Counted from the stretch's first letter, positions 52,874 through 61,850 are shown. The stretch is DNA of 64,000 nucleotides from Brevibacillus laterosporus (GCA_007833815.1 CP033464.1:4148001-4212000); one strand, 5' to 3'. Made by a program: numbers and translations. Notes: a model not told the origin generated them from the letters alone.

Positions 52874-53900
52874 GCTGATTGCCCTCCTCCTTTAAAGTGT
52901 GATGTGTCGGTTTTCCTGTAAAGCGGGACATGCGATATTTACGGCGACATGGTAAGCACAGCTCTGCTAGGTGGAAGCCCTCCTGCATTTCAAAAGAGAT
53001 TTGATTTTTCTGTAACACCTCAATCACATCGTTGGACTGCTCCATTGAGACAAATTCCGTATCGCATAACTTACAGGTTTTCATTGATTGTTCACCGTAA
53101 TGAAGGCGATAATTACGGGCAAACACACTTAGCGGACGGAAAGGTACATGCGCCAGCTTACCAAATGGCATATAAATCAAGGTAATAATCACAAAGAATT
53201 GATGAATCATTTTTAACACTGGATGTCCAAAGCCTGCCAAAAAGATGTTAGATGCTGTCAATAAAAGTCCTGTAAAACTGATCGCCATCAATAAATATAG
53301 CGGTAAAAAATCATATACAAAGGTTTGTTCTGCACGAGCTTGCATGTCTTTATGTCGACGATACAAGGCCATGGAAACACCAGAAATGACCATAAAAGCG
53401 CTGATATTCAAACCATTGAAAAAACAATAAGCTAGGAATCCATCTGCTTTAATTGTCATCATATCGATACCCATAAACACCACCGTATACATACCATTTA
53501 TTGGCATAGTAAAGTACATCCAGCCAAATACAAGAGGAAATGTAACGAAAGCAGCGAGCATACAGCCCCATCCCATCAGAATATGTTGGGTCCAGCGATA
53601 CCAGTGACGATTCCAGATAAAGCGATAGGTTACCAACTGCTCTGTCGCTGTTTTAGGACTATTTTTACGAAAAAGAAGTTTTATGCCTTTTTTAATAATA
53701 AGTTTTGTAGGTGGACGTTCCGCCCATGCGCCAAACCGATATAAAAAACCACCAATGAATACCAACGTTCCAACCATATAACCATATAAGGCTAAATCCA
53801 TATGGGTAAACGATCTTGATCCTACATAAGATAAGATGAACAGCACCAAGACGATGCAAAAGGCTCTTTTGGCAAATTTGGATGCAAAAGCACGGTTCAT
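52860..53900 (-). CDS. Membrane cytochrome b-type subunit with C-terminal cysteine motifs
   Basis: Integral membrane protein of 346 aa with seven or so helices. Histidines in RHWYRWTQHILMGWGCML and VLKMIHQFFVIITLIYMPFG are placed like heme-b ligands in NarI/DsrM-type subunits. The C-terminal 65 residues are soluble and carry two CxxC pairs, CKLCDTEF and CLPCRRKY, able to bind zinc or iron. It is the first gene of the operon and overlaps the molybdoenzyme by 14 bases. It probably oxidises menaquinol and passes electrons inward. An Fnr-type box lies upstream (53999-54014). Confidence 0.78.
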   Translation of the reverse strand: MNRAFASKFAKRAFCIVLVLFILSYVGSRSFTHMDLALYGYMVGTLVFIGGFLYRFGAWAERPPTKLIIKKGIKLLFRKNSPKTATEQLVTYRFIWNRHWYRWTQHILMGWGCMLAAFVTFPLVFGWMYFTMPINGMYTVVFMGIDMMTIKADGFLAYCFFNGLNISAFMVISGVSMALYRRHKDMQARAEQTFVYDFLPLYLLMAISFTGLLLTASNIFLAGFGHPVLKMIHQFFVIITLIYMPFGKLAHVPFRPLSVFARNYRLHYGEQSMKTCKLCDTEFVSMEQSNDVIEVLQKNQISFEMQEGFHLAELCLPCRRKYRMSRFTGKPTHHTLKEEGNQHANG

Positions 53901-53998
53901 GATCAGCTACCTCCTAACAATTTTTAGTTTTATTGTTCTGTTTTCTCTTTTTCAGGTGATGATCGGTTGTCATTGTATCGAATTCATGTACTGCTCAG

Positions 53999-54014
53999 TG
54001 TGATGAGTATCACT
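53999..54014. promoter_or_regulatory. Fnr box between the nitrate-reductase-like operon and fnr
   Basis: TGTGA-TGAGTA-TCACT, one base off the TGTGA-N6-TCACA consensus, in the divergent region; it could serve either direction. Confidence 0.75.
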
Positions 54015-54122
54015 TATACCTGTACAAATTTTTAACACATTGAAATAGTGCCTTTCATTTCTAGTTATTCATCGCTATAATAAATATTCAAAGGAAACGT
54101 CATTTTGCATGGAGGTCTCGTT

Positions 54123-54830
54123 GTGGGCAATCAAGGAATTACATTCATTCAGCAAGTCTCCCCCGACTTTACCCAGCACCTAAAAAAGATATCTATTCCC
54201 AAAAAATTTTCTGCTGGCTCCGTACTTTTTATGGATGGGGACAAAGCTGATCATTTATACCTGATTGAATCCGGACAATTGAAACTTACCAAGACGACGA
54301 CGGACGGAAAAGAATTAACCCTGCAAGTTTTTAGTAGTGGAGAGCTCGTTGGTGTCCCCGGATTGTTTGAAGAGAATTTAACCTTCAATACTACCGCCAG
54401 TATGTTGCAACCTGGTGAGATCAACATTATCCCTCGTCAAGCATTGGAGCGCCTTCTTTTAAAAAATGGTATGTTCTGTGCTGAATTTTTACGGTGGATG
54501 GGTATCATGAATCGCCGGATCCAATCTAAATTCCGTGATTTGTTGTTGAATGGAAAAATTGGAGCGCTCTACTCCACTCTGATTCGATTGAGCAACAGCT
54601 ACGGAGAACAACACGATAACGGCATTTACATTACGCTTGCTCTCACCAATCGCGATTTAGCACAATTTATTGGGCTAACAAGGGAAAGCGTAAACCGTAT
54701 GTTGTCTGAGTTGAAAAAACAAGATGTCATCGAGCAGAATGCGCAAGGCAATATTTTAATTAAAGATCTTTCCTTTTTAAAAGATGCCATCTGTTGTGAT
54801 GATTGTCCCAATGAAATATGTCAGATTTAA
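54123..54830 (+). CDS. fnr: Fnr, anaerobic regulator of the Bacillus type
   Basis: Crp/Fnr-family oxygen sensor, 235 aa from GTG 54123 (GGAGG seven bases upstream). A cNMP-binding-type beta roll (about 25-110), a long dimerisation helix and a winged helix-turn-helix (ALTNRDLAQFIGLTRESVNRMLSEL) are present. The C-terminus ends in CCDDCPNEIC, which supplies the C-x2-C-x4-C ligands of the [4Fe-4S] cluster in Bacillus Fnr; the fourth ligand there is an aspartate in the dimerisation region, matching D in KFRDLLL. Enterobacterial FNR carries its cysteines at the N-terminus instead. It likely controls the three Fnr boxes here. Confidence 0.94.
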   Translation: MGNQGITFIQQVSPDFTQHLKKISIPKKFSAGSVLFMDGDKADHLYLIESGQLKLTKTTTDGKELTLQVFSSGELVGVPGLFEENLTFNTTASMLQPGEINIIPRQALERLLLKNGMFCAEFLRWMGIMNRRIQSKFRDLLLNGKIGALYSTLIRLSNSYGEQHDNGIYITLALTNRDLAQFIGLTRESVNRMLSELKKQDVIEQNAQGNILIKDLSFLKDAICCDDCPNEICQI

Positions 54831-54833
54831 AAG

Positions 54834-54870
54834 AGAGTCTTGGTTACTAGCAACCAAGACTCTTTTTGTA
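54834..54870. terminator. Terminator between fnr and narK
   Basis: AGAGTCTTGGTT (54834-54845)/AACCAAGACTCT (54852-54863), perfect 12-bp stem, followed by TTTTTG; also usable for the convergent narK. Confidence 0.88.
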
Positions 54871-54890
54871 CAATCAGGCATGCTGGTTTT

Positions 54891-56183
54891 CTAGCATTTC
54901 ACCTCTGCATTTTTACGTGCGTAGAAGTACCACAGCAAAGCCAGGGCTACAGCATAGAACACCAAGAAACCATATAAAGCAGCGTCTGGAGCACCTGTTG
55001 ACTTAATCGACATACTAAATGATTTTGGAATAAAGAATTGCCCATAAGCCGCAATCGCTGATGTAAAACCGATGACTGGCGCCGCTTCCTTTGGCGGGAA
55101 AATCGTGGGCATCATACGTGTAACTGAACCATTACAAATCCCCGTCGTAAAGAAAATCACGATGAAACAGGCGAAGAATGCCCAGAAACTTTTCATATTC
55201 ATGAAGTAAATAACACCAGCCGTAGCAGCAATCAACAGAATAACATTGTATAAGGTTACCTTTGCCCCACCTAGCTTATCTGCCAGCATACCACCCACTG
55301 GACGAACTAACGCACCTAATAAAGGTCCAATAAAAGCATATTGTAATGGATTTACTTCAGGAAATTGATGCTGTGTTAACAAGGGAAATGCTGTTGCAAA
55401 ACCAATGAAAGACCCAAAGCTCATCGTATATAGGAATGAACAAATCCACATATGCTTACGTTTAAAAATAACCAATTGATCTTTAATAGATTGGGTCATG
55501 GGAAGGTTGCTCATACCAAACATAGCTGCAATGGTAGTCAGCAAGATAGGAATTACCCAGATGAACCCAGCGTTTTGTAGCCATAATTGCGTTGTCCCAT
55601 TCGATTGTGGGCCACCACCAATAGCTCCAAATACGCTCATACCAATCACTATTGGCACTAAAAATTGCGCTACACTTACACCAAGGTTTCCAAGACCAGC
55701 ATTTAAGCCCAAGGCAGAGCCTTTTCTCACTTGTGGAAAAAAGAAACTGATATTTGCCATGGAAGAAGCAAAATTACCACCACCGAAACCACACAAAATC
55801 GCGAGTAACGCCATCGTTTCATAAGATGTATTAGGATCTTGTACAGCAAATCCAATCCAAACTGCTGGAATTAATAGAGAAGCCGTACTAAATACGGTCC
55901 AATTGCGTCCACCGAAGATTGGAACAACGAATGCATACAAAATGCGCAATGTAGCTCCTGAAAGACCTGGAAGAGCTGCTAAGCTAAATAACTCATCTGG
56001 TGTATATTGAAAACCAACTTTATTAAGATTAACCGCAACAACTGACCAAATAGACCAAATACTAAAAGCAAGTAATAGGGCTGGAATAGATATCCAAAGA
56101 TTTCGGCTCGCAATTTTTTTACCTGTAGATTCCCAAAATTCAGGATTCTCTGGTTCCCATTTCATCAAACCTTTTGTAGACAT
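54891..56183 (-). CDS. narK: Nitrate/nitrite transporter NarK (NNP family)
   Basis: Twelve-helix major facilitator of the nitrate-nitrite porter family, 430 aa. The family signature is CGFGGGNFASSMANISFFFP (about 133-153), repeated in FTTGICNGSVTRMMPTIFPP (about 340-358); YAFIGPLLGALVRPVGGMLADKLGG is also typical. It imports nitrate and/or exports nitrite. A perfect Fnr box lies about 120 bases upstream of its start (56301-56316), so it is expressed under oxygen limitation. Confidence 0.95.
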   Translation of the reverse strand: MSTKGLMKWEPENPEFWESTGKKIASRNLWISIPALLLAFSIWSIWSVVAVNLNKVGFQYTPDELFSLAALPGLSGATLRILYAFVVPIFGGRNWTVFSTASLLIPAVWIGFAVQDPNTSYETMALLAILCGFGGGNFASSMANISFFFPQVRKGSALGLNAGLGNLGVSVAQFLVPIVIGMSVFGAIGGGPQSNGTTQLWLQNAGFIWVIPILLTTIAAMFGMSNLPMTQSIKDQLVIFKRKHMWICSFLYTMSFGSFIGFATAFPLLTQHQFPEVNPLQYAFIGPLLGALVRPVGGMLADKLGGAKVTLYNVILLIAATAGVIYFMNMKSFWAFFACFIVIFFTTGICNGSVTRMMPTIFPPKEAAPVIGFTSAIAAYGQFFIPKSFSMSIKSTGAPDAALYGFLVFYAVALALLWYFYARKNAEVKC

Positions 56184-56300
56184 AGGCTACCTCCTCTAAT
56201 ATGTTGAAACACGCTCAATCCATGTTTTTTAATAAAATTGAACTCTTTCATAAGAACGACGTTTACATCACAAATCATACCCAACTGCTATTAGGTACTT

Positions 56301-56316
56301 TGTGATTTTCATCACA
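56301..56316 (-). promoter_or_regulatory. Fnr box upstream of narK
   Basis: TGTGA-TTTTCA-TCACA, an exact match to the Fnr/CRP-type palindrome. Confidence 0.85.
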
Positions 56317-56377
56317 TGATTTTGCGTGTTCACATTTTGTACAAGAATATCTATTCCTTTAGTATTTTTGAAAAATG

Positions 56378-56434
56378 AATAGACAAAGAAGCAAGACATG
56401 TCCTCATTATACATCCCTTGCTTCTTTGTCTATT
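56378..56434. terminator. Terminator after the radical SAM gene
   Basis: Perfect 18-bp stem, AATAGACAAAGAAGCAAG (56378-56395) with its complement (56417-56434); it follows the minus-strand gene ending at 56451. Confidence 0.85.
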
Positions 56435-56450
56435 TCCTATTTCCGATATC

Positions 56451-57548
56451 CTATTGAAAATACCCCGTTTGATTCTGTTCATAACCCTCTACCCATTTTG
56501 GAGGTATATACATACAAGACGGGTCGCTCGCCAAATAATCTTGCGTCATGGCATAAGCACGGGCGCGTGATCCTCCGCATACTTGATTGAAGTTGCAGAC
56601 GCCACATTTGCCTGAGTAACCGTCAGGATTGCGCAATGCTTGGAACACTGTATGGTTACGGTATATATCTGCCAACGGAGTATCGCGCACATTTCCACAA
56701 TCAATCGGTAAGAAACCGCTCGGGTGAACATCACCCACATGAGAAATGAACACAAATCCTTTACCGTCCGTAACTCCCCCAGCTGAACGTCCTAAATTGT
56801 CCATCCGTGTTACCTGGACTGGCTGTGTCTGCATGCTTTTTTGAGTTGCAAAATAAAGCGCTCGACGATAAGCGGGTGCTGCTGTAGTTTTGATGCTATA
56901 GCTAGCTATTTGACTCTTCTCAATCAACCAACGATAGATGCGCTCCTGCTCCATTGGCGATACCGCATCACTCGCTTGCCCTCTTCCCGTCGGAATTAAG
57001 AAGAATACACTCCACAGCACTGCGTCCCACTCTTCCACCATCTGGGACATTTCTTCTAGTAGATGGGCATTGTAGACAGAGATAGTCGTGTTTAACTGAA
57101 CCGGCAAGCCATGCTTTCTTAGAGTCGCCAGTGATTTTACTGTGATATCATACGAACCAGGTGTTCCACGGAAGTAATCGTGTACATCTGCTGTGGGTCC
57201 ATCTAAACTAAAAGCCCAACGTGATAGTCCAGCCTTCTTTGCTTTGACGATTGCTTTTTCTGTGACACGTGGCGTCGCGCTTGGAGACATGGAGACTCGC
57301 AATCCAATTTTCACCGCATAGTCGATTAATTCATACAAATCTTCACGCATTAATGGATCTCCGCCGGTAAAAACCAAAAGCGGATTGCCCATTGCTTTGA
57401 TTTGATTCAAAACTTCCTTACCTTCTTCTGTACTCAGTTCATCTGGATGACGATTGGGCTGTGCAATCGCGCGACAGTGCAAACAACGCAAAGCACATGC
57501 ACGCGTCACTTCCCAAATCACGATAAAAGGATTCTGGTCGTAATTCAT
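56451..57548 (-). CDS. Radical SAM/SPASM protein (NirJ/AhbD-like, TIGR04053 type)
   Basis: Radical SAM enzyme of 365 aa from ATG 57548 (GGAG eight bases upstream). The SAM-cluster motif is CALRCLHC (about 13-20), with GGDP for SAM binding and SLDGPTADVHDYFRG in the barrel. The C-terminal SPASM region has CGNVRDTPL, CGVCNFNQVCGGSRARAY and a last cysteine in ASDPSC. It is related to AhbD/NirJ tetrapyrrole-modifying enzymes, so a role in heme or heme d1-like maturation under anaerobiosis is plausible. It lies 29 bases after the hemerythrin-like gene. Confidence 0.82.
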   Translation of the reverse strand: MNYDQNPFIVIWEVTRACALRCLHCRAIAQPNRHPDELSTEEGKEVLNQIKAMGNPLLVFTGGDPLMREDLYELIDYAVKIGLRVSMSPSATPRVTEKAIVKAKKAGLSRWAFSLDGPTADVHDYFRGTPGSYDITVKSLATLRKHGLPVQLNTTISVYNAHLLEEMSQMVEEWDAVLWSVFFLIPTGRGQASDAVSPMEQERIYRWLIEKSQIASYSIKTTAAPAYRRALYFATQKSMQTQPVQVTRMDNLGRSAGGVTDGKGFVFISHVGDVHPSGFLPIDCGNVRDTPLADIYRNHTVFQALRNPDGYSGKCGVCNFNQVCGGSRARAYAMTQDYLASDPSCMYIPPKWVEGYEQNQTGYFQ

Positions 57549-57576
57549 TTGGTTCACTCCATTGGCATGATGGTAT

Positions 57577-58095
57577 CTATTTATAGTGTTTGGAGATTGT
57601 CTGATACAAGCTATCTTTTTCAGCTAACGTCAGAAGCTTATTGGCCATCGGGTACAACACTCTATTCTCCTTAATCGTATGCTCTTCAAATAGCTCATCA
57701 AATTGCTTGAGTAAACAAACCATAGTAGATGTTTTTTGTTCTTGTAACACACACTGATTAAATTCTACCCCAAGTAGATCTGAAATCTCTAACAAACGGT
57801 GATGTTCCGATTTAATGAGCAGTAATGGCTCCTCCAATGTTGCTAGTCGATTCGTTAATGTAAAAAATAAAATATCATCCTCCACCATGATGTGCCGACG
57901 GAAATCTGTTTGAAGGAATTGAAGGAAACGATGCAAATCCTCATGTAATTCTTCATTCCATTTTGTACCATAACGAATGAGTGACAGAATATGCTTTAGT
58001 CTTCCATCTAGCTCGTTATGGTCATCATACAAATAGGAAAGCAAAATGTGTTCTTGTTTCTTTTTCATAGTGAAATCGCTCTCGTGTTCCAGCAT
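57577..58095 (-). CDS. Hemerythrin-like HHE-domain protein
   Basis: Four-helix di-iron protein of 172 aa. Iron-ligand candidates follow the HHE pattern: YDDHNELDGRLKHIL, FRRHIMVEDDILFF, KSEHHRLLE and FEEHTIKENRVLYPM. Such proteins handle oxygen or nitric oxide and repair iron-sulfur clusters (RIC/YtfE-like). GGAGGG precedes the ATG. It shares a divergent region containing an Fnr box with the second radical SAM gene; NO defence during nitrate respiration is the natural interpretation. Confidence 0.85.
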   Translation of the reverse strand: MLEHESDFTMKKKQEHILLSYLYDDHNELDGRLKHILSLIRYGTKWNEELHEDLHRFLQFLQTDFRRHIMVEDDILFFTLTNRLATLEEPLLLIKSEHHRLLEISDLLGVEFNQCVLQEQKTSTMVCLLKQFDELFEEHTIKENRVLYPMANKLLTLAEKDSLYQTISKHYK

Positions 58096-58146
58096 ACCAA
58101 TCCCTCCTTGCTTCTTTTGATTGTAACGAAGTTGTCATTTCCAAGA

Positions 58147-58162
58147 AGTGATATTCGTCACA
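58147..58162. promoter_or_regulatory. Fnr box between the hemerythrin-like and radical SAM genes
   Basis: AGTGA-TATTCG-TCACA, one base off consensus, 52 bases from the hemerythrin start and 68 from the radical SAM start. Confidence 0.75.
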
Positions 58163-58229
58163 AAATAATTTCCAGCTATTTGCTAGAATAATGCCTGAAA
58201 GTTTGTACAAAGGCTTAGAGGAGGATATG

Positions 58230-59405
58230 ATGATAGGACTTTCCAGTTTACTTGAAACAACTACGACCTTTGGAGATAAATTGCGTTATTCAGAAGCTTC
58301 TCGAAACCAAAAAACAGGGACGCATCAGGGGTCTGGACCTGTTGTAGCTTGGAATATTACAAAAACTTGTAATCTTCGCTGCTTACATTGTTATTCCAGT
58401 TCCGAAAATAAGAAATATGAAGGAGAGCTAAGCACAGAAGAAGCTCATGATTTAATTAATCAATTAGCAGATATGAAAGTACCTGTTATCCTGTTTTCTG
58501 GCGGCGAACCACTCATTCGACCCGATATCTTTGAATTAGCAGAACATGCTATTTCCAGAGGAATTCGTGTCACCTTTTCAACCAATGGCACACTAATCGA
58601 CGAGAAAAAGGCACAACGCTTAAAAGATTTAGGTATTAGCTATGTTGGCATAAGCTTGGATGGTATGCAGGAGACACACGATTTTTTCCGTAAAAAAGAA
58701 GGTGCCTTTGATCTAGCCATCCGCGGAATTCGTAACTGCATGGCTGTAGGACAAAAGGTTGGGCTTCGCTTCACTATGAATAAACACAATATTGATTCCT
58801 TGCCAGATATTTTTAAACTGATTGAAGAAGAAAACATTCCACGCGTCTGTTTCTACCATCTCGTCTACGCAGGTCGTGGAGGGGTAGAGGATGATATTAC
58901 TCATCAACAAACGCGAGAGGCTTTGGACTTTATTATCGAGAAAATTCATTATTTCCAAGAATCAGGACAACCTCGCGAAATTCTAACCGTGGATAATCAT
59001 GCAGATGCAATCTATCTGTATCTAAAAGTGATGGAGACCAATCCTGAGCTAGCTGAACGGATCTGGGAAAAACTACAACGCAACGGTGGCAATCGTTCTG
59101 GTATCGCTTTTTGCAATATTGATCACCGTGGAATTGTACATCCTGATCAATTTAGTCAAGACATCGCGCTTGGCAATCTACGAGAACAATCTTTCGCAGA
59201 GATTTGGCAGGGAGAACATCCTATCCTCCTTGGATTGCGTGATCGAAAAACCAAGATTCACGGACGCTGTGCGACCTGTGACTACTTCTCCGTCTGTAAC
59301 GGAAACTTCCGTCCTCGTGCCCAAGGGTTCTATGGAGATTTCTGGGCATCTGATCCACAATGCTATTTAACCGAGGATGAGATTCACTTCGCTACATCTG
59401 TTTAA
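58230..59405 (+). CDS. Radical SAM/SPASM protein, NirJ1-like
   Basis: Radical SAM enzyme of 391 aa from ATG 58230, the codon best placed behind GAGGAGG. The motif CNLRCLHCYSS (about 45-55) binds the SAM cluster; FSGGEPLIRPDIFELAEHA and SLDGMQETHDFFRKKEGAFD follow. The SPASM domain has CNIDHRGIVHPD, CATCDYFSVCNGNFRPRAQG and ASDPQC. The sequence fits the NirJ1 group (heme d1/didecarboxysiroheme side-chain chemistry). No other nir genes are present, so heme d1 synthesis itself is not proven; an AhbC-like role in alternative heme synthesis is an option. Confidence 0.82.
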   Translation: MIGLSSLLETTTTFGDKLRYSEASRNQKTGTHQGSGPVVAWNITKTCNLRCLHCYSSSENKKYEGELSTEEAHDLINQLADMKVPVILFSGGEPLIRPDIFELAEHAISRGIRVTFSTNGTLIDEKKAQRLKDLGISYVGISLDGMQETHDFFRKKEGAFDLAIRGIRNCMAVGQKVGLRFTMNKHNIDSLPDIFKLIEEENIPRVCFYHLVYAGRGGVEDDITHQQTREALDFIIEKIHYFQESGQPREILTVDNHADAIYLYLKVMETNPELAERIWEKLQRNGGNRSGIAFCNIDHRGIVHPDQFSQDIALGNLREQSFAEIWQGEHPILLGLRDRKTKIHGRCATCDYFSVCNGNFRPRAQGFYGDFWASDPQCYLTEDEIHFATSV

Positions 59406-59406
59406 A

Positions 59407-59445
59407 GCAAAAAGAGCTTTTGCCTTGTGCAAAGCTCTTTTTTGT
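59407..59445 (+). terminator. Terminator after the NirJ1-like gene
   Basis: AAAGAGCTTTTGC/GCAAAGCTCTTT stem with a CTTGT loop and TTTTTT. Confidence 0.85.
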
Positions 59446-59747
59446 ACGACCAGATATAATTAGATTAGCTACTCTCTTTTTGGTTTATAAGCTAAGTTCC
59501 CTTTTATCCTGTCATTTATCTCCTGCGCTACGTGAATTTCCCGCAGGAAAAACGTAAGAAACAGAGCAAAAACGAGCAACCAGGTGCAATAATTTTAGGC
59601 AGGGCTGTTCCCACAATCGTTTGATTATGCCCATGATAGAAAACAAGCTTCTCCTAATCACATCCAATTACATCCATGAAAAATCCTACTCTAAATTAGC
59701 TTTCTTCTGAATATGAGTAAGTAGATAAACAACAAGGAGGTGGCTTT
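59446..59747. other. Intergenic region upstream of the SleL-like gene
   Basis: About 300 bases. I see no gene, no clear repeat and no sigma-A promoter that stands out; a sporulation promoter (sigma-E or sigma-K) would be expected for the downstream gene but I cannot assign one. AAGGAGG precedes the downstream GTG. Confidence 0.5.
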
Positions 59748-61025
59748 GTGACCATTTATGTTGTTCGACCTGGTGACAGTCTGTATCGAATCGCCAATCG
59801 CTATAATACCTCTGTAGAACAAATCGCCAACGATAATGACCTTAATCCTCAACAAATGCTGGTAGTAGGACAATCGCTCGTAATTGTCACTCCTAAGCAG
59901 TACAGGGTTCAGCCTGGTGATACGCTTTATCAAATCGGAATACGCTTTAATGTTTCTATTCAACAATTAGTAGCTGCAAATGGACTTTCTGCTTCAGAAC
60001 CTCTCTATCCTGGTATGGTCTTAATCATCCCTTTGGCACCTAAGCCCATGATCGAAGTAAATGCCTACATAGAGCCTCGTAAAGACCTAGCTGTTACAGA
60101 ACAGATTGCTCGTGAAGCAGTACCTTATCTAACATACATTGCTCCATTTAGCTACCAAATCAAACGGGATGGTACTCTTAGCTTACTTGCATTGGACGAT
60201 TTACCTACTATCGCCGCTTCTAGTGGGGCCACCTTGATGATGGTGATAACTAATTTAGAAAATCATCAGTTTAGTGCGGAATTAGGCGGAGAAATTTTAA
60301 ATGACGAGCAGAAACAAGATCGCTTGCTCGATGAAATTACACGGAAAGCGAAGGAATACGGATTCAGCGACATTCATTTTGATATTGAACACCTGTATCC
60401 CAAAGATCGAGAAGCTTACAATAAATTTTTACGAAAAGCAAGGGACCGCCTACATGCAAATGGTTACCTCATCTCTACGGCACTTGCTCCTAAAACAAGT
60501 GCCACCCAACAAGGACAATGGTATGAAGCCCATGACTACCGTACCCATGGTGAAATAGTTGATTTTGTGATTATCATGACCTATGAATGGGGATATAGTG
60601 GGGGACCTCCTATGGCTGTCTCACCAATAGGACCGGTGCGTCATGTACTGGAATATGCGCTAACTGAGATTCCTTCCAAAAAAATTATGATGGGACAAAA
60701 TTTGTATGGCTATGACTGGACGCTACCTTACCGCCCTGGGGGTCAGTATGCAAAAGTAGTGAGTCCAAAAGAAGCGGTTAATCTTGCCCGTCGCTATCAA
60801 CAATCCATTTTATATGATCAAGTTGCGCAGGCCCCTCACTTTCGGTATTACGATGAAAGAGGGCGTGAACATCAAGTCTGGTTTGAAGATGCCCGCTCCA
60901 TGCGAGCTAAATTTTCTTTGTTACAAGAACTGGATTTACGAGGAATCAGCTATTGGAAATTAGGTATTCCATTTAAACAAAACTGGGTACTACTTGAACA
61001 GACCTTTCAAATTAAAAAATCATGA
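59748..61025 (+). CDS. sleL: LysM-GH18 spore peptidoglycan hydrolase (SleL/YaaH-like)
   Basis: Cortex-fragment N-acetylglucosaminidase, 425 aa, the size of Bacillus YaaH/SleL. Two LysM repeats (2-46, IYVVRPGDSLYRIANRYNTS; 51-95, QYRVQPGDTLYQIGIRFNVS) bind peptidoglycan. The GH18 domain (about 103-420) has the catalytic region DIHFDIEHLYPKD with E214 and the later MTYEWGYSGGPP. GTG start with AAGGAGGTGG upstream. No signal peptide, as in its homologues, which are made in the mother cell and placed on the spore coat/cortex. It supports assignment to a spore former. Confidence 0.93.
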   Translation: MTIYVVRPGDSLYRIANRYNTSVEQIANDNDLNPQQMLVVGQSLVIVTPKQYRVQPGDTLYQIGIRFNVSIQQLVAANGLSASEPLYPGMVLIIPLAPKPMIEVNAYIEPRKDLAVTEQIAREAVPYLTYIAPFSYQIKRDGTLSLLALDDLPTIAASSGATLMMVITNLENHQFSAELGGEILNDEQKQDRLLDEITRKAKEYGFSDIHFDIEHLYPKDREAYNKFLRKARDRLHANGYLISTALAPKTSATQQGQWYEAHDYRTHGEIVDFVIIMTYEWGYSGGPPMAVSPIGPVRHVLEYALTEIPSKKIMMGQNLYGYDWTLPYRPGGQYAKVVSPKEAVNLARRYQQSILYDQVAQAPHFRYYDERGREHQVWFEDARSMRAKFSLLQELDLRGISYWKLGIPFKQNWVLLEQTFQIKKS

Positions 61026-61053
61026 TGCATCCTATTATGGATAAACTCAGCTT

Positions 61054-61085
61054 AGACTGTCGAGTTTTTCGACAGTCTTCTTTCG
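61054..61085 (+). terminator. Terminator of the SleL-like gene
   Basis: AGACTGTCGA (61054-61063)/TCGACAGTCT (61069-61078), 10-bp stem, followed by TCTTTCG. Confidence 0.75.
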
Positions 61086-61125
61086 TTCGTTATGAGAAGA
61101 GATTTACCAATGGGAGTGTTTTTTC

Positions 61126-61850
61126 ATGAAAAAAGTAGTTATCATTCTAATCAATAGCCTTACAATAACAAGCATGTTAGCCTATCCTGTATGTACGTCA
61201 ACATCTTCCGTGCATGCTGCTACAATCATCACTCCCCTATCACCTGTGCTTACAAACTTTCAACAGCTTGTATCTACTAGGGCATTCGTTGATCAACATA
61301 TCTCAACCGTTTCTAAAGAGGAAGCCATTCAACTCGTTCTTGGGTTGGAGCATTATTATGTCATGAATATAAAAATATGGAAAACAACTTATGAGCAGCC
61401 GTTGATACAAGGGAAATTAAAGATACTCGGAAAAAAGCACACTTTTTTGACAAGCTCATTCAACAGGATCCCTTGATAAAAAACCTTCAACATCAGGCTA
61501 TGCAAGAAGGCTACAAACTCACTTGGAAGGGACAAACCATCCAACTCCTATCTGCTCAGCTATTTGAAAGGAATGCCGAAAAACCCTATTTATGAATAAA
61601 CACACTGTTATTACAACCTAGTTTGCAGAGTTCCTATCGTCAAATCATTCGTGATTATCCTAAAAGTGTGACTGCTCTCCTATTACAAAATTATTTGCAC
61701 ATATTACAAAATACAAGCATGAAGATTGGAACCTACGACAAGCAGCAACACCTGGTGTACGCTCCAGCTGTTCGTCAGTTTTACGATAGCATTGAAAAAA
61801 GCATCGCTCCCTTATTGCACGGGCTTGTAGAAGGTGGCTTTTCAAAGTAA
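61126..61850 (+). pseudogene. Broken gene for a secreted protein of unknown function
   Basis: The first frame starts MKKVVIILINSLTITSMLAY with a Sec signal (cleavage likely after VHA, about residue 32) and stays open to 61476, but the protein-like reading leaves it near 61432. One base missing in the A-run at 61431-61436 would restore HFFDKLIQQDPLIKNLQHQ in the frame of 61449. That frame then meets one in-frame TGA at 61593 and continues in register to the stop at 61850 (SSYRQIIRDYPKSVTALLLQ, APLLHGLVEGGFSK). The intact product would be about 241 aa. The family is unknown to me; the two lesions argue for recent loss. Confidence 0.75.
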
